From assembly GCF_003369915.1 (NCBI RefSeq), contig NC_046673.1:13872001-13936000 (forward strand): a DNA stretch of 64,000 bases. The letters are read 5' to 3'. A program made the translations under genes and the position numbers. The first letter of the stretch is position 1. The number at the start of each line of letters is the position of its first letter. Of this stretch, positions 19,826-32,609 are shown in pieces. The notes below the pieces were generated by a model. It did not search any database, was not told the origin of the DNA, and saw only the letters and a program-made list of their open reading frames with translations. This DNA is from Drosophila miranda (Eukaryota; Arthropoda; Insecta; Diptera; Drosophilidae).

Positions 19826-22812
19826 CCCCGTGTGTCCGGTGGAATTTATCTGTGCTCTGTGTCGTATTGACGGATTATTTCCATAGTTAATGTGATTGCA
19901 ATTTGAGCTTTATCGAGTCCTACAAGGTCGAAGGGAGGCAGCGCAGGGGATATCTGTTGCACATTAGAAACCCACTTGTTGTATTGTTGCGGTATTTTTC
20001 GTAAATCAAACTACTATCTAGGAACAAACGTTAACTTTAAAAGAAAATAAAAAAATTGTGGGCCTATAAATTATTATTTCTGACCCTCAAAAATATACCG
20101 AAATATACCGTCTCATTTTCAAAATATACCGTAAATGTACTGATAAATTATATACCACCATATTCCTCGATTTTGATATTCAGTTGAATATTATTAGCTA
20201 GCTGGAACTTTCAGATCTAAGCACATAATTTTATCCGATTAATGAGTCGATTTCCTAGATGACTGGCTTATTTTAAGTACTTCCTTCAATTTGATTGATT
20301 ATAAAATAAAGTTTAAGCAAAAAGGTCAACAAAAATGTTCACTAAATTAATGCTTTTACATGGTAACTACACAGTAAGTACACATTTGCTACATGCTAAC
20401 TACATATTTCTTAATTATCAACAGAAACACCTGACGAGGAAGTGTGCACGGTTGTTGGAAAAATACTGGAAGAGATTAGAATGTATTAGTATATTCAAAA
20501 TCCTATACAAAATATACCGATATATATGTATATATATGTATATACATTATCCAAATATGCTGTAAATAGGTCATTAAATTTATGTAATATTCCATTATAT
20601 ATGATATATGATTTTTCATCAGATTTTCAGAAATGTAACGTAAAATTTTTTTTAGATTTGTCAGTATATATTTTACATTGTGTATATATATACATTTATA
20701 TATATATTGTATATTGTAGATCGTGTAGATTGTATTATATTATGTAATAATAAAATAAAGTATAAAGATGTAATGCAAAATTAATTTGCGCTGAAAAAAT
20801 GGTTTTTTCCTGGAGAATGCTACAATGCCAGTTGCCCTGGGACTTGGCCAAGACTTTCTTTTCGCACTTTCACTGACAAAAAAAAACAAGTTCCTTTCTT
20901 GGAAATTGAACAAGACAAATTTAATATTTATTTTATTGGTTATACGAATTTAATCAAATAGAAGAAATTAATGAATGGAAGTACAAATAAAAATAATCCA
21001 TTCATAGGAAAAAGAAAAGGAACAAGTCTTCAGACTCTCACTCAGTCATCGCTACTGTTAAACAGTTTCCAAGTCGATCGATCGTCTAGGGAATGGTGTT
21101 ATTTAGAACGGCCTTGAGCAGCAAATAACTTAAAACATCTTTGCGGCCACTCTCTGGATCGACGATCCGAATGAAGCGAACAGGCATGCGGGTGAAGTGG
21201 ATTTCCTGCTGTGTGGGAGTAGATAATTCTATATTTCCTACGCCATCCCAGTGGATCATGTCGCAAGAGACCTCCACGGTGCAGTTGGGCGTGTCATTGG
21301 TCTTTAGAATAACTTCGATAGAGATGATATTGATTATGCACCAGAAGCTCAGCTTAATAACGATCTCATTTTGGTTGACAACAAAACCTTTACCTAAATG
21401 GAAGGCCACATCCACTCCTGGAGACACGTGGGCACGATAGGGCAATATCGACGTGATTATCGGTTTCTCGATGGCGTCGAGTATTTTTACGGACTCGACG
21501 ATCCCAGAGGGACGCACCACACGCACCAGGTCTTCGACACTAATGAGAGAGAGACGTACAAGCGAGAGCACCGATTTGATGTCCACGCCCTGATTGTGGC
21601 GACTCCATTTGAGTACCGATTGAAAGACATTGATTTCGTGTTCAATCAATGTGTCCCGTCGCAGCACTTCTTCCAGTGATTCCTTGGACAGCATTTGGAA
21701 GGACTGGTGTTTCAGAACTTGGGGTGCATTTTTGTCCATGAACTTAAGGCATTTCATGGACAGCTCTGCAAGATTGAATTTGCAAGCTGTATCCAGGATC
21801 ATGCACGTGTTGCTGATGGACAGATTATTCTGCAGATGTTTGGCTAGGGCCAATACGACTTCTGGCAAGATATACAGATTTGCCAAACCAAGCACTTTGG
21901 AGGTTGCATCCACGTCCAGTGTGGATACAGCAAGAATGCCCGAGTAAAGATAGCCTAGGATTACCTTGAATGCCTCCAGCGGCACGTCCAGACGCACCTC
22001 CATCGGCTTCTTCAGCGGTTCCTCCATCGACTCCTCCAGCGGCTCCTCCAGCGACACCTCCAGCGGCTCCTCCAGTGGCTCCTCTTGGGGCTCCTCCTGC
22101 GGCACGTCTGGTTCATTTGACTCGGTCATGTCTCCGTAGAGCAGGGCGCGGAAGTACAGGCTGCGGTTTGCTAGTATCATACGGTGCGCCGGCAGGCGCT
22201 GATCCTCCACAATGAACCACATATCCGAGAATAGCTCGTCCATGAAGAGACTGCCTACATCCTTCAAGAATCCTTCGCGGAAGGTGTCCTCCAACGTTTC
22301 CATGGAGCTGCGGCGTCTCTTAGCGGCGGACGAAGCGGAGGACGAAGAGGTTTCTGGACTGATCTGTTTGGACTGGTAGGTGTTTTTCTTTAGATTTGTA
22401 ATCCGTATATTCAATAGACTTACTTTTTTTTCGTTTTCTTCAGCAGCTAATTTTTTAAGTGCAATTTCTTGTCACACGCTTTAAAGAGAAGTTGGCTGCA
22501 AAAAAAAATATCGATTGATTTGATGAATATATTGCGATATTGCGTCCATGCGATATGTGCATTTTAATTAATTTTTTTTTCTTTGAACCCCCTACTACTC
22601 TGTAATAAATTGCGTACTAATTGTCGCTGTTTCTATTTGAATTCTTCCGACTATTTACTGCTTCTATGTAATTTAATGTGGTACATACATATATCGATAA
22701 GACATTCTCCATCCAAAAACCCCATCCCTATTTACATATGAGTTGTACTTGGTAAGCGATGCAAAAAGTACACTATTTTCAGATTAAATGCACAAATGCA
22801 CAAATGCACAAT
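19826..22812 (-). repeat. Array unit 2
   Basis: Same layout as unit 1, with BTB copy 2 and a TATCGATA at 22692. It differs by scattered single bases and a few small indels, including a slightly shorter stretch near 20850. Confidence 0.9.
21086..22303 (-). CDS. BTBD9-derived BTB/BACK/discoidin-like protein, copy 2
   Basis: 405 aa, intact. Domain layout as in copy 1. Differences: METLEDT at the start, REGFLKDVGSLFMDE before the BTB core, ILGYLYSG in place of ILRYLYSG, and SGILAVSTLDVDATS, one residue longer than the other copies. The STLD form matches what I recall of canonical BTBD9, so copy 2 keeps the ancestral length and the others share a three-base deletion. Otherwise near identical to copies 3 and 4. 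Confidence 0.88.
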   Translation of the reverse strand: METLEDTFREGFLKDVGSLFMDELFSDMWFIVEDQRLPAHRMILANRSLYFRALLYGDMTESNEPDVPQEEPQEEPLEEPLEVSLEEPLEESMEEPLKKPMEVRLDVPLEAFKVILGYLYSGILAVSTLDVDATSKVLGLANLYILPEVVLALAKHLQNNLSISNTCMILDTACKFNLAELSMKCLKFMDKNAPQVLKHQSFQMLSKESLEEVLRRDTLIEHEINVFQSVLKWSRHNQGVDIKSVLSLVRLSLISVEDLVRVVRPSGIVESVKILDAIEKPIITSILPYRAHVSPGVDVAFHLGKGFVVNQNEIVIKLSFWCIINIISIEVILKTNDTPNCTVEVSCDMIHWDGVGNIELSTPTQQEIHFTRMPVRFIRIVDPESGRKDVLSYLLLKAVLNNTIP

Positions 22813-25798
22813 CCCCGTGTGTCCGGTGGAATTTATCTGTGCTCTGTGTCGTATTGACGGATTATTTCCATAGTTAATGTGATTGCAATTTGAGCTTTAT
22901 CGAGTCCTACAAGGTCGAAGGGAGGCAGCGCAGGGGATATCTGTTGCACATTAGAAACCCTTTTGTTGTATTGTTGCGGTATTTTTCGTAAATCAAACTA
23001 CTATCTAGGAACAAACGTTAACTTTAAAAGAAAATAAAAAAATTGTGGGCCTATAAATTATTATTTCTGACCCTCAAAAATATACCGAAATATACCGTCT
23101 CATTTTCAAAATATACCGTAAATGTACTGATAAATTATATACCACCATATTCCTCGATTTTGATATTCAGTTGAATATTATTAGCTAGCTGGAACTTTTA
23201 GATCTAAGCACATAATTTTATCCGATTAATGAGTCGATTTCCTAGATGACTGGCTTATTTTAAGTACTTCCTTCAATTTGATTGATTATAAAATAAAGTT
23301 TAAGCAAAAAGGTCAACAAAAATTTTCACTAAATTAATGTTTTTACATGGTAACTACACAGTAAGTACACATTTGCTACATGCTAACTACATATTTCTTA
23401 ATTATCAACAGAGACACCTGACGAGGAAGTGTGCACGGTTGTTGGAAAAATACTGGAAGAGATTAGAATGTATTAGTATATTCAAAATCCTATACAAAAT
23501 ATACCGATATATATGTATATATATGTATATACATTATCCAAATATGCTGTAAATAGGTCATTAAATTTATGTAATATTCCATTATATATGATATATGATT
23601 TTTCATCAGATTTTCAGAAATGTAACGTAAAATTTTTTTCAGATTTGTCAGTATATATTTTACATTGTGTATATATATACATTTATATATATATTGTATA
23701 TTGTAGATCGTGTAGATTGTATTATATTATGTAATAATAAAATAAAGTATAAAGATGTAATGCAAAATTAATTTGCGCTGAAAAAATGGTTTTTTCCTGG
23801 AGAATGCTACAATGCCAGTTGCCCTGGGACTTGGCCAAGAGACTTTCTTTTCGCACTTTCACTGACAAAAAAAAACAAGTTCCTTTCTTGGAAATTGAAC
23901 AAGACAAATTTAATATTTATTTTATTGGTTATACGAATTTAATCAAATAGAAGAAATTAATGAATGCAAGTACAAATAAAAATAATCCATTCATAGGAAA
24001 AAGAAAAGGAACAAGTCTTCAGACTCTCACTCAGTCATCGCTACTGTTAAACAGTTTCCAAGTCGATCGATCGTCTAGGGAATGGTGTTATTTAGAACGG
24101 CCTTGAGCAGCAAATAACTTAAAACATCTTTGCGGCCACTCTCTGGATCGACGATCCGAATGAAGCGAACAGGCATGCGGGTGAAGTGGATTTCCTGCTG
24201 TGTGGGAGTAGATAATTCTATATTTCCCACGCCATCCCAGTGGATCATGTCGCAAGAGACCTCCACGGTGCAGTTGGGCGTGTCATTGGTCTTTAGAATA
24301 ACTTCGATAGAGATGATATTGATTATGCACCAGAAGCTCAGCTTAATAACGATCTCATTTTGGTTGACAACAAAACCTTTACCTAAATGGAAGGCCACAT
24401 CCACTCCTGGAGACACGTGGGCACGATAGGGCAATATCGACGTGATTATCGGTTTCTCGATGGCGTCGAGTATTTTTACGGACTCGACGATCCCAGAGGG
24501 ACGCACCACACGCACCAGGTCTTCGACACTAATGAGAGAGAGACGTACAAGCGAGAGCACCGATTTGATGTCCACGCCCTGATTGTGGCGACTCCATTTG
24601 AGTACCGATTGAAAGACATTGATTTCGTGTTCAATCAATGTGTCCCGTCGCAGCACTTCTTCCAGTGATTCCTTGGACAGCATTTGGAAGGACTGGTGTT
24701 TCAGAACTTGGGGTGCATTTTTGTCCATGAACTTGAGACATTTCATGGACAGCTCTGCAAGATTGAATTTGCAAGCTGTATCCAGGATCATGCACGTGTT
24801 GCTGATGGACAGATTATTCTGCAGATGTTTGGCTAGGGCCAATACGACTTCTGGCAAGATATACAGATTTGCCAAACCAAGCACTTTGGAGGTTGCATCC
24901 ACGTCCACGGATACAGCAAGAGTGCCCGAGTAAAGATAGCGTAGGATTACCTTGAATGCCTCCAGCGGCACGTCCAGACGCACCTCCATCGGCTTCTTCA
25001 GCGGTTCCTCCATCGACTCCTCCAGCGGCTCCTCCAGCGACACCTCCAGCGGCTCCTCCAGTGGCTCCTCTTGGGGCTCCTCCTGCGGCACGTCTGGTTC
25101 ATTTGACTCGGTCATGTCTCCGTAGAGCAGGGCGCGGAAGTACAGGCTGCGGTTTGCTAGTATCATACGGTGCGCCGGCAGGCGCTGATCCTCCACAATG
25201 AACCACATATCCGAGAAGAGCTCGTCCATGCAGAGACTGCCTACATCCTTCAAGACTCCTTCGCGGAAGGTGTCCTCCAACGTTTTCATGGAGCTGCGGC
25301 GTCTCTTAGCGGCGGACGAAGCGGAGGACGAAGAGGTTTCTGGACTGATCTGTTTGGACTGGTAGGTGTTTTTCTTTAGATTTGTAATCCGTATATTCAA
25401 TAGACTTACTTTTTTTTCGTTTTCTTCAGCAGCTAATTTTTTAAGTGCAATTTCTTGTCACACGCTTTAAAGAGAAGTTGGCTGCAAAAAAAAATATCGA
25501 TTGATTTGATGAATATATTGCGATATTGCGTCCATGCGATATGTGCATTTTAATTAATTTTTTTTTCTTTGAACCCCCTACTACTCTGTAATAAATTGCG
25601 TACTAATTGTCGCTGTTTCTATTTGAATTCTTCCGACTATTTACTGCTTCTATGTAATTTAATGTGGTACATACATATATCGATAAGACATTCTCCATCC
25701 AAAAACCCCATCCCTATTTACATATGAGTTGTACTTGGTAAGCGATGCAAAAAGTACACTATTTTCAGATTAAATGCACAAATGCACAAATGCACAAT
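22813..25798 (-). repeat. Array unit 3
   Basis: Same layout, with BTB copy 3 and TATCGATA at 25678. One early difference is CCCTTTTGTTG near 22960 where other units read CCCACTTGTTG. Confidence 0.9.
24075..25289 (-). CDS. BTBD9-derived BTB/BACK/discoidin-like protein, copy 3
   Basis: 404 aa, intact. It shares the N-terminal half variants of copy 1 (REGVLKDVGSLCMDE, SGTLAVSVDVD) but the C-terminal half variants of copies 2 and 4 (ACKFNLAELS, KGFVVNQN). This is a mosaic pattern consistent with gene conversion or unequal exchange. The Glu-Glu-Pro-Leu tract has the short length of copies 1, 2 and 4. Confidence 0.88.
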   Translation of the reverse strand: MKTLEDTFREGVLKDVGSLCMDELFSDMWFIVEDQRLPAHRMILANRSLYFRALLYGDMTESNEPDVPQEEPQEEPLEEPLEVSLEEPLEESMEEPLKKPMEVRLDVPLEAFKVILRYLYSGTLAVSVDVDATSKVLGLANLYILPEVVLALAKHLQNNLSISNTCMILDTACKFNLAELSMKCLKFMDKNAPQVLKHQSFQMLSKESLEEVLRRDTLIEHEINVFQSVLKWSRHNQGVDIKSVLSLVRLSLISVEDLVRVVRPSGIVESVKILDAIEKPIITSILPYRAHVSPGVDVAFHLGKGFVVNQNEIVIKLSFWCIINIISIEVILKTNDTPNCTVEVSCDMIHWDGVGNIELSTPTQQEIHFTRMPVRFIRIVDPESGRKDVLSYLLLKAVLNNTIP

Positions 25799-26679
25799 CC
25801 CCGTGTGTCCGGTGGAATTTATCTGTGCTCTGTGTCGTATTGACGGATTATTTCCATAGTTAATGTGATTGCAATTTGAGCTTTATCGAGTCCTACAAGG
25901 TCGAAGGGAGGCAGCGCAGGGGATATCTGTTGCACATTAGAAACCCACTTGTTGTATTGTTGCAGTATTTTTCGTAAATCAAACTACTATCTAGGAACAA
26001 ACGTTAACTTTAAAAGAAAATAAAAAAATTGTGGGCCTATAAATTATTATTTCTGACCCTCAAAAATATACCGAAATATACCGTCTCATTTTCAAAATAT
26101 ACCGTAAATGTACTGATAAATTATATACCACCATATTCCTCGATTTTGATATTCAGTTGAATATTATTAGCTAGCTGGAACTTTCAGATCTAAGCACATA
26201 ATTTTATCCGATTAATGAGTCGATTTCCTAGATGACTGGCTTATTTTAAGTACTTCCTTCAATTTGATTGATTATAAAATAAAGTTTAAGCAAAAAGGTC
26301 AACAAAAATTTTCACTAAATTAATGTTTTTACATGGTAACTACACAGTAAGTACACATTTGCTACATGCTAACTACATATTTCTTAATTATCAACAGAGA
26401 CACCTGACGAGGAAGTGTGCACGGTTGTTGGAAAAATACTGGAAGAGATTAGAATGTATTAGTATATTCAAAATCCTATACAAAATATACCGATATATAT
26501 GTATATATATGTATATACATTATCCAAATATGCTGTAAATAGGTCATTAAATTTATGTAATATTCCGTTATATATGATATATGATTTTTCATCAGATTTT
26601 CAGAAATGCAACGTAAAATTTGTTTCAGATTTGTCAGTATATATTTTACATTGTGTATATATATAAATGTATATATATA

Positions 26680-27103
26680 AGTTAACACATATTACAAGTT
26701 ATCGCACCACCTTAACTTCATCATCTTGCGTCACCCCACACATAAACATCTTGCAGCGCTCAGTTTCCCTGGGCCGTCCCTCACTCCATTGGCCAACGGC
26801 AGTCGCCTGATTCTGCCGGATGTGCTGGGATCAGCGAATTCCATTCTTGCATAAATGGTTCGCGAGCTGGGGATCTGGGAGTTAAGTTTTAGTTTAGAAT
26901 TGAATAAAGAGCGCGTCGCTCCTAATCAAACTCCGGCTAAGCCGTCAATATATTCATTTAATTGGGTTATCGTGCCTTAAGGGCCGGTAATAACGGAAGG
27001 AAGTTCTTCCCATCATAATCTTCAAAGAAGAGAAGACAATTGGTCACGGACCGTGGCAAGGGACCAGATCAACCAAAGAGTTCAGCTGCTTAGAAATATA
27101 ATT
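26680..27103 (+). repeat. gypsy-type 5' LTR
   Basis: 424 bases, starts AGTTAACACATATTAC, ends AAATATAATT. It matches the 3' LTR except for a segment near 26760-26775, where 10 bases (TCCCTG...) stand in place of about 35 bases present in the 3' LTR. Confidence 0.93.
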
Positions 27104-27113
27104 GGCGCCCAAC
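27103..27113 (+). other. gypsy primer-binding site
   Basis: TGGCGCCCAAC directly at the 5' LTR edge, of the type complementary to a tRNA-Lys 3' end. Confidence 0.7.
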
Positions 27114-27405
27114 GGGATTGGAAATATCCTAAGAGAATTCACGTCCCCAAAAGATAAAACCATGTAAGTGACTGTTCGCAAAAGAGAGAAATAAAAATAA
27201 AAAATTTAAAAAATTTTGTATAGATATGATAAATATAAATGTCTGACAGTGCAAGTGTGAACGTCATGCAATACAATAAATTTTCGTTTTGAAACTGAAT
27301 GAGTGCGTCTGTGTGGTTAAATAAGTGATCGCCCGAGTTTGTTCATTTGATATCTTGCTGTGTGGTTTGATTTTTTTTCAGTAATTGCCCATGAGCTGGA
27401 ATTAT

Positions 27406-29030
27406 TGTTCCAGTCCCACCTGAACAATAGGTGGCCAGGGCTGAGGGCGACGCGCCATCTAGCGGAAGTCCAGGGAGGCTCGATGGTGTATGGGGACATC
27501 GGGGGGAGCTGGAGCCGTCACTGGGGATATACGGAAGAGAATAGGATTAGTTATATGTATTAGTAAGGGAAAAAGGGATAAATAGGAGTGAAAATATTAG
27601 AAAACGTGGATTGGATTATAGAAATCGTGGAGCGTGGACGGAGTAACGTCGAATTTGGAAATTTTGTGCTTAAAACAGAAAGTTTGAAGTGAGTACAGAA
27701 AAGGCGGGCGATAAAATAGGTTGTAATGCAGAAAATTTTACTAACAGCCGGCAAGGAATATAGCCACCAGAACCGGGCCAGAAGGTTTCCTGGAGAGGGA
27801 CCCTGGAGTTCGAGAAAGTCGACTGCAGAGAAGAAGACTGCCCAACGGAACCTGAGTGAGTTCGTTCCAGTTGCGCGTGTGTGAGCCAAGTAGCGCGGGA
27901 CGTGTGAAGGGGGAGGGTGAAAGAGGACGATTTAGCTGCCAGGGCGATTCTAGCCACACCGCATGATCGTTGCATCGCCTTCCAGTGCGTGCCACACGTT
28001 TGGTCTCATTCACCAAGTAACAACCCCGAAACCCTATTCACACACACACACACGCGCACACGTATACACGGACCTATACAAATTTAGGGCTGACCGGCCA
28101 CGGCCAGCGATCGCCCACGTCGTTTGAACTTAAAGAAAAAAAAACATAGTCCGCACTCCAAACACCGTTCCACATTAAATGTTATTTTGTTCCGTGTGTT
28201 GTCCTTTATTTAGTAATTAGTATTAGCTTAAACCGTTTAACGTACATTGAAAAAAAATATGTAAAAACACCAACACCTTTCACGAACCTAAATCTGCGAT
28301 CAGCTGTTCAGTGCCAGAAGATTAACCCTTAGTGGGTGACGCGGGGGTCCCATCAGTCCACCGTATTTGGTCGAGCGATTTGTGGAAAAATATTGTTTAT
28401 TGTTTATGTCCCGGGGACCCTTAACAAGAGCTCTTGGTAGGTTAAGTCTCCGTAGGGGCCCGAGTTAAATTAACTCCCGTAAAACTGGATCCACTCATCT
28501 ACACATATTCCATTACGTATGGGTGAGGGTATCCCTGTTGGTTGAACGAAATTTCAGCAGTTATTTCCTTGTTTGCCTTTGTGTCGAACGTTTTGGTGTT
28601 TCTTAGTGGTTAGTGATAATTTTGAGTATAGCTATTTATTAATGAGAAAGATGAAATTGTCAATTTACGATTATTAAAGCTTGGATATATATTGAAGCAT
28701 GATGCATTAAATTTAAAATAGAGGGAGGACGCGTGGCGTAAGCCATGGATTAGGCCAGCCGTTACCGTTCCAGCAGAGGGTGGCCAAAATGAACGTTGTG
28801 TTTGGTCACAGGTAGGGCGGGCGCGCGAAGTGATAACACCCAAGCTTCACCCACTTGATAGCCGTCTGTTTATGATTTTCTTTGTTGTTGTTAGGTTGTT
28901 GTCAGTTTTGATGTCCCGAGAAGTAGTATGTCTCCTTTTTTGTCTACATTTGGCGGGCAAGGGGAACTACCCAGCCCTGGGGTCGACAGCTAGCCGGCAT
29001 TGCCCTCTGGGAAACAAGCCAAGTGTAACA
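27406..29030 (+). repeat. Left LTR of nested element
   Basis: 1,625 bases, TG...CA ends. The frames inside it are identical to those of the right LTR and are not genes. Confidence 0.9.
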
Positions 29031-30196
29031 AATGGCGCCGCGCCCAATATTATTTTCGAATTCGCATGCATCTGGACTGACGCAGGTTCGGGTGGTATTA
29101 CAACAAATGTCACTCGGCCTGGTAAAGGCAGATGCGGGGAATGAAAAAAAATAATAAATTTAGTGAAGAAGACGACAGCTCGCGAAGTGCAGTTTAGCTG
29201 TCCCGGCAGAAGTCGCTGCTGCAGGCTTAAGGTGAGCGTAAAGCTGGTCCTTAATGGCGCGGGGTGATTGATGCTAGGGATGGATAGACGGAGGCAGTTA
29301 ACGGATATATAAAATTTGTGATAGGGACTTACGAATTACGTTTGAACATTTTGTCGCTATTCGATGTCGCAAGTGAACGTAAGTCACTGCCGTTCAACAA
29401 AAAAATGGACAGGGAGTTTGCGACGGACACATTGCCTGGTGGACTGTGATATCGAATAAATCTGTGATGGAATGTGATATTGAAATAAGTTAAAATAAGT
29501 CATGTAGGTAAATGTTCATTGTAGTTTCGCACCTGTTTGTTTAAAACAAAGCCGCTTTCGTGTTTTTGAACCTGTTGTCTGTCTGCCGAGAGGTGGTGAG
29601 GAGTAGGTGGCCCGGGAGTCGTAAAGACAACCCGCGATGCATCTGTTGTCATGGCAGATCGGTATGATGGATGACAGGAACAAATCACAAGCAAAGTGAG
29701 CTCATGCACCGTGAGGCTTCTCGTTTATCGGCCATCGCTTAGAGCGATGACTAGAGTAGATGACAGGCCACACAAAGGTGGTGTTCGTAATTGTAGGATA
29801 TCCGTAGGGCGACTGTCAAGTGGAGCGCAGAAACTGGAGCGGTTGCTGGTCCCGGCTAGTCACGTGTCCCCCTCTTAATGAATCTTGTAAGAAGAAGAAG
29901 AACTGTTAGGAATTTTTGTTGTTAGGTTTTGTGTTGTGTTGAATGTGTTTGAAGTTTGAGTGTCTTAGGTGTCGATCGAATATACATGTATGTTATTATT
30001 TATTTATTCAAATATTTAATTGCATATATCTCGTTAACGGCGCTGATTGGCGCAATATTTATATCGGTATTTATTTATTTATTTATCGGAGTATTTATTG
30101 GTCCGAAGCGTGGTGTTATTTATTCTTACTAGTTATTTCTTTGGGTATTTATTTCTTTATTTATATATATTATCTTAGTTTAGGAGTTTCCCTTTT
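29031..30196 (+). other. Nested element leader
   Basis: Non-coding internal region between the left LTR and the DINE-like insertion. No open frame of note. Confidence 0.5.
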
Positions 30197-31280
30197 TATA
30201 CCCGATACTCAAAATGAGTATTGGGGTATATTAGATTTGTGGTAAAAGTGGATGTGTGTAACGTCCAGAAGGAATCGTTTCCGACCCCATAAAGTATATA
30301 TATTCTTGATCAGCATCAATAGCCGAGTCGATTGAGCCCTGTCTGTCTGTCCGTCTGTCCGTCCGTCCGTCCGTCCGTCCGTCCGTCCGTCCGTCCGTCC
30401 GTCCCCTTCAGCGCCTAGTGCTCAAAGACTATAAGAGCTAGAGCAACGATGTTTTGGATCCAGACTTCTGTGATATGTCACTGCTACAAAAATATTTCAA
30501 AACTTCGCCCCGCCCACTTCCGCCCCCACAAAGGACGAAAATCTGTGGCATCCACATTTTTAAAGATACGATAAAACCAAAAACGCAGAATCGGTGAGGA
30601 TGACCATATCTTCTACAGTGCAAAATCTGAACCAGATCGTAAAATGATTATAGCCAGAATCAAGAAAACAATTTCATTCTTTCTCGCTCTGTCTCTCTCT
30701 AAAACACAGGTTTCATGGTCGGTTTTGTCAATTGCAAAATATGAGTTCAAGGATCTCAGAACCTATAAGAGCCAGAGCAACCATTTTTGGTATCCACACT
30801 CCTGTGATATCGGACCTTGACCGTTTCGTGTCCAAATTTCGCCACACCCCCTTCCGCCCCCGCAAAGGACGAAAATCTGGGGCATCCACAAATCTCAGAG
30901 ACTATTAAGGCTAGAGTAACCAAATTTGGTATCCGCACTTCTGTTAGATCTCACTATAAAACGTATATCTCAGAATTTCGCCCCACCCCCTTCCGCCCCC
31001 ACAAAGGACGAAAATCTGTTGCATCCACAATATTGCAGATTCGAGAAAACTAAAAATGCAGAATCATAGATAATGACCATATCTATCAGATTGCTGAATT
31101 TGGATCAGATCGGATCATTTTTGTAGCCATAAGCAAGAAATCAATTTTCAGTGGCTACGCAGCGCCCGACGTCACGCTCAGACTGATTTTCTGTCTCTCT
31201 CGCACGCACTCTTTGTCGTGTGGTTCAATATTAGCGGCGTCTGCCGCAGGAGAGCCATACTGACTTAGTATCGGGTATAA
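30197..31280. mobile_element. DINE-1/INE-1 (SGM-like) non-autonomous element
   Basis: Bounded by inverted TTATACCCGATACT (30197) and AGTATCGGGTATAA (31267-31280). Contains the diagnostic stretch TTCTTGATCAGCATCAATAG followed by a GTCT/GTCC microsatellite. A hairpin (GATACTCAAAATGAGTATT) lies at the left end. Elements of this helentron-related type, called SGM in the subobscura cluster, lack coding capacity. Inside, a block with CTTCCGCCCC and CAAAGGACGAAAATCTG recurs three times. Confidence 0.75.
30341..30404 (+). repeat. GTCT/GTCC tetranucleotide microsatellite
   Basis: An uninterrupted GTCC run after a few GTCT/GTCC units, the standard microsatellite of DINE-type elements. Confidence 0.9.
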
Positions 31281-31358
31281 CTGTAGAGTTGCGGTGTCCG
31301 CAGCAACTCACAACGTTCCCCCTCGTTTTTTTTGTAATATTGGTGTTGCTCGGTGCAG

Positions 31359-32609
31359 ATGCCACAAGAAGGGGGTAGTCGACAGTATCATACGCGATCA
31401 CGCGTAAACAAAACAGTGGACCAGATAGGAGAAGTGTCAGGGGCGATGTTTGATCAAGATCGGGAGGAACTTGGAGCTGTGGGTGGGTTGCCAAGAACAC
31501 CGGTCCAGGCCAGGTCAGAAGAATGGCCAATGTCCGATCCTACACCCACGCTTGCTTCCGAACTGGCATCAGCAGTCAACGTATCGTTGGCTCAGGCTCA
31601 TGCGACACACAGGGCAGCGAACACTGACTCGATTAGTCGGGTGTTGCGGGAGGAGTTGCGTAAGGGGTTTATCGAGATGATGCACCAACTCAACGAGGTA
31701 CTCCAGCCGGTTAGACAGCTGCAGCAGCAGAAGGAACCGCAGCGGGAGGAGGTTCACCACGAGCAGGAGTATCGAGCAGCAATCCCGAAAAGAAAGCCGT
31801 GTAGCACGACTGATGCGCCGATTCCGCCACCAAAACCATTTTTGGCTCGCTCGGGGAGAGGTGGTATTGGTCCGAAACCGTCTTCAGGAGTAGGACCGAC
31901 CGCATCCAGTGAGCAGCATCAACGGGGTGGGCATCAAGCGCGAAATTGGCGAAACCCGATAGCACTCAGACTCTCGGGTCAGGGTCGTGGCGAGGGTAGG
32001 AGAGCTGGTGGGATTCCTCGAGAAGATCCGCATCCAAATCCCCCGGGTTATAGACCTTGGCCACGGTGGGGCCGAGTCGAAAAATGGGACGTGACGTTCG
32101 ACGGAGACAGCAACAAAATGACAGTCGAGGATTTTGTGTTCCGAATTGAATTCCTACAAGCCCAATGCCGCTGTCCGTGGGATGAAGTTCTAAAGGGATT
32201 TCATCACCTGGTTACAGGAAACGCGCGGGAATGGTACTGGCAGTACATCCGTGATCATGGCGGTGGTGTTTGGCAGGAACTAAGGGGCGACTTAATTGCT
32301 CGTTTCCGAGGCACGGCGTCCGAGTTCGACCGCATGAGAGAACTGCGAGAAAGAATGCAGCGGTCAAACGAGAGTGTGGAAGACTTTTTCCATGTCATGA
32401 GAAAGCTCGCGTCGAGGTTGGAGATACCACCACCTGAAAAGGAGAATGTAGTGAGGTGTGGGTGTGGCCTACGTTGGGCGCGGCAAAAGAATGCAGGGCA
32501 CGCCGTCGTGTGCTCAATAGTGTTCCGGAATCCGGTGGGCATGCCCACGCGTATGTTGTCCCTCCTGGGACTGACGACATACTCGTGGGGGTGTTCCAGT
32601 CCCACCTGA
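31359..32609 (+). pseudogene. Gag-like ORF of nested element, 3' truncated
   Basis: From the ATG at 31359 the frame is open for 416 codons and runs into the right LTR, so its last codons are LTR-encoded. A retrotransposon Gag domain lies at about residues 240-370 (KWDVTFDGDSNKMTVEDF, GNAREWYWQYI, LIARFRG), preceded by a Pro/Gly/Arg-rich region. Downstream of PPPEKENV the sequence changes character, consistent with a deletion that removed all of pol. No zinc knuckle is seen. Confidence 0.7.

Noticed and set aside
30341-30404. Regular GTCC repeats resembling a CRISPR-like array
   Set aside because: A simple tetranucleotide microsatellite without spacers in a eukaryotic DINE-type element.
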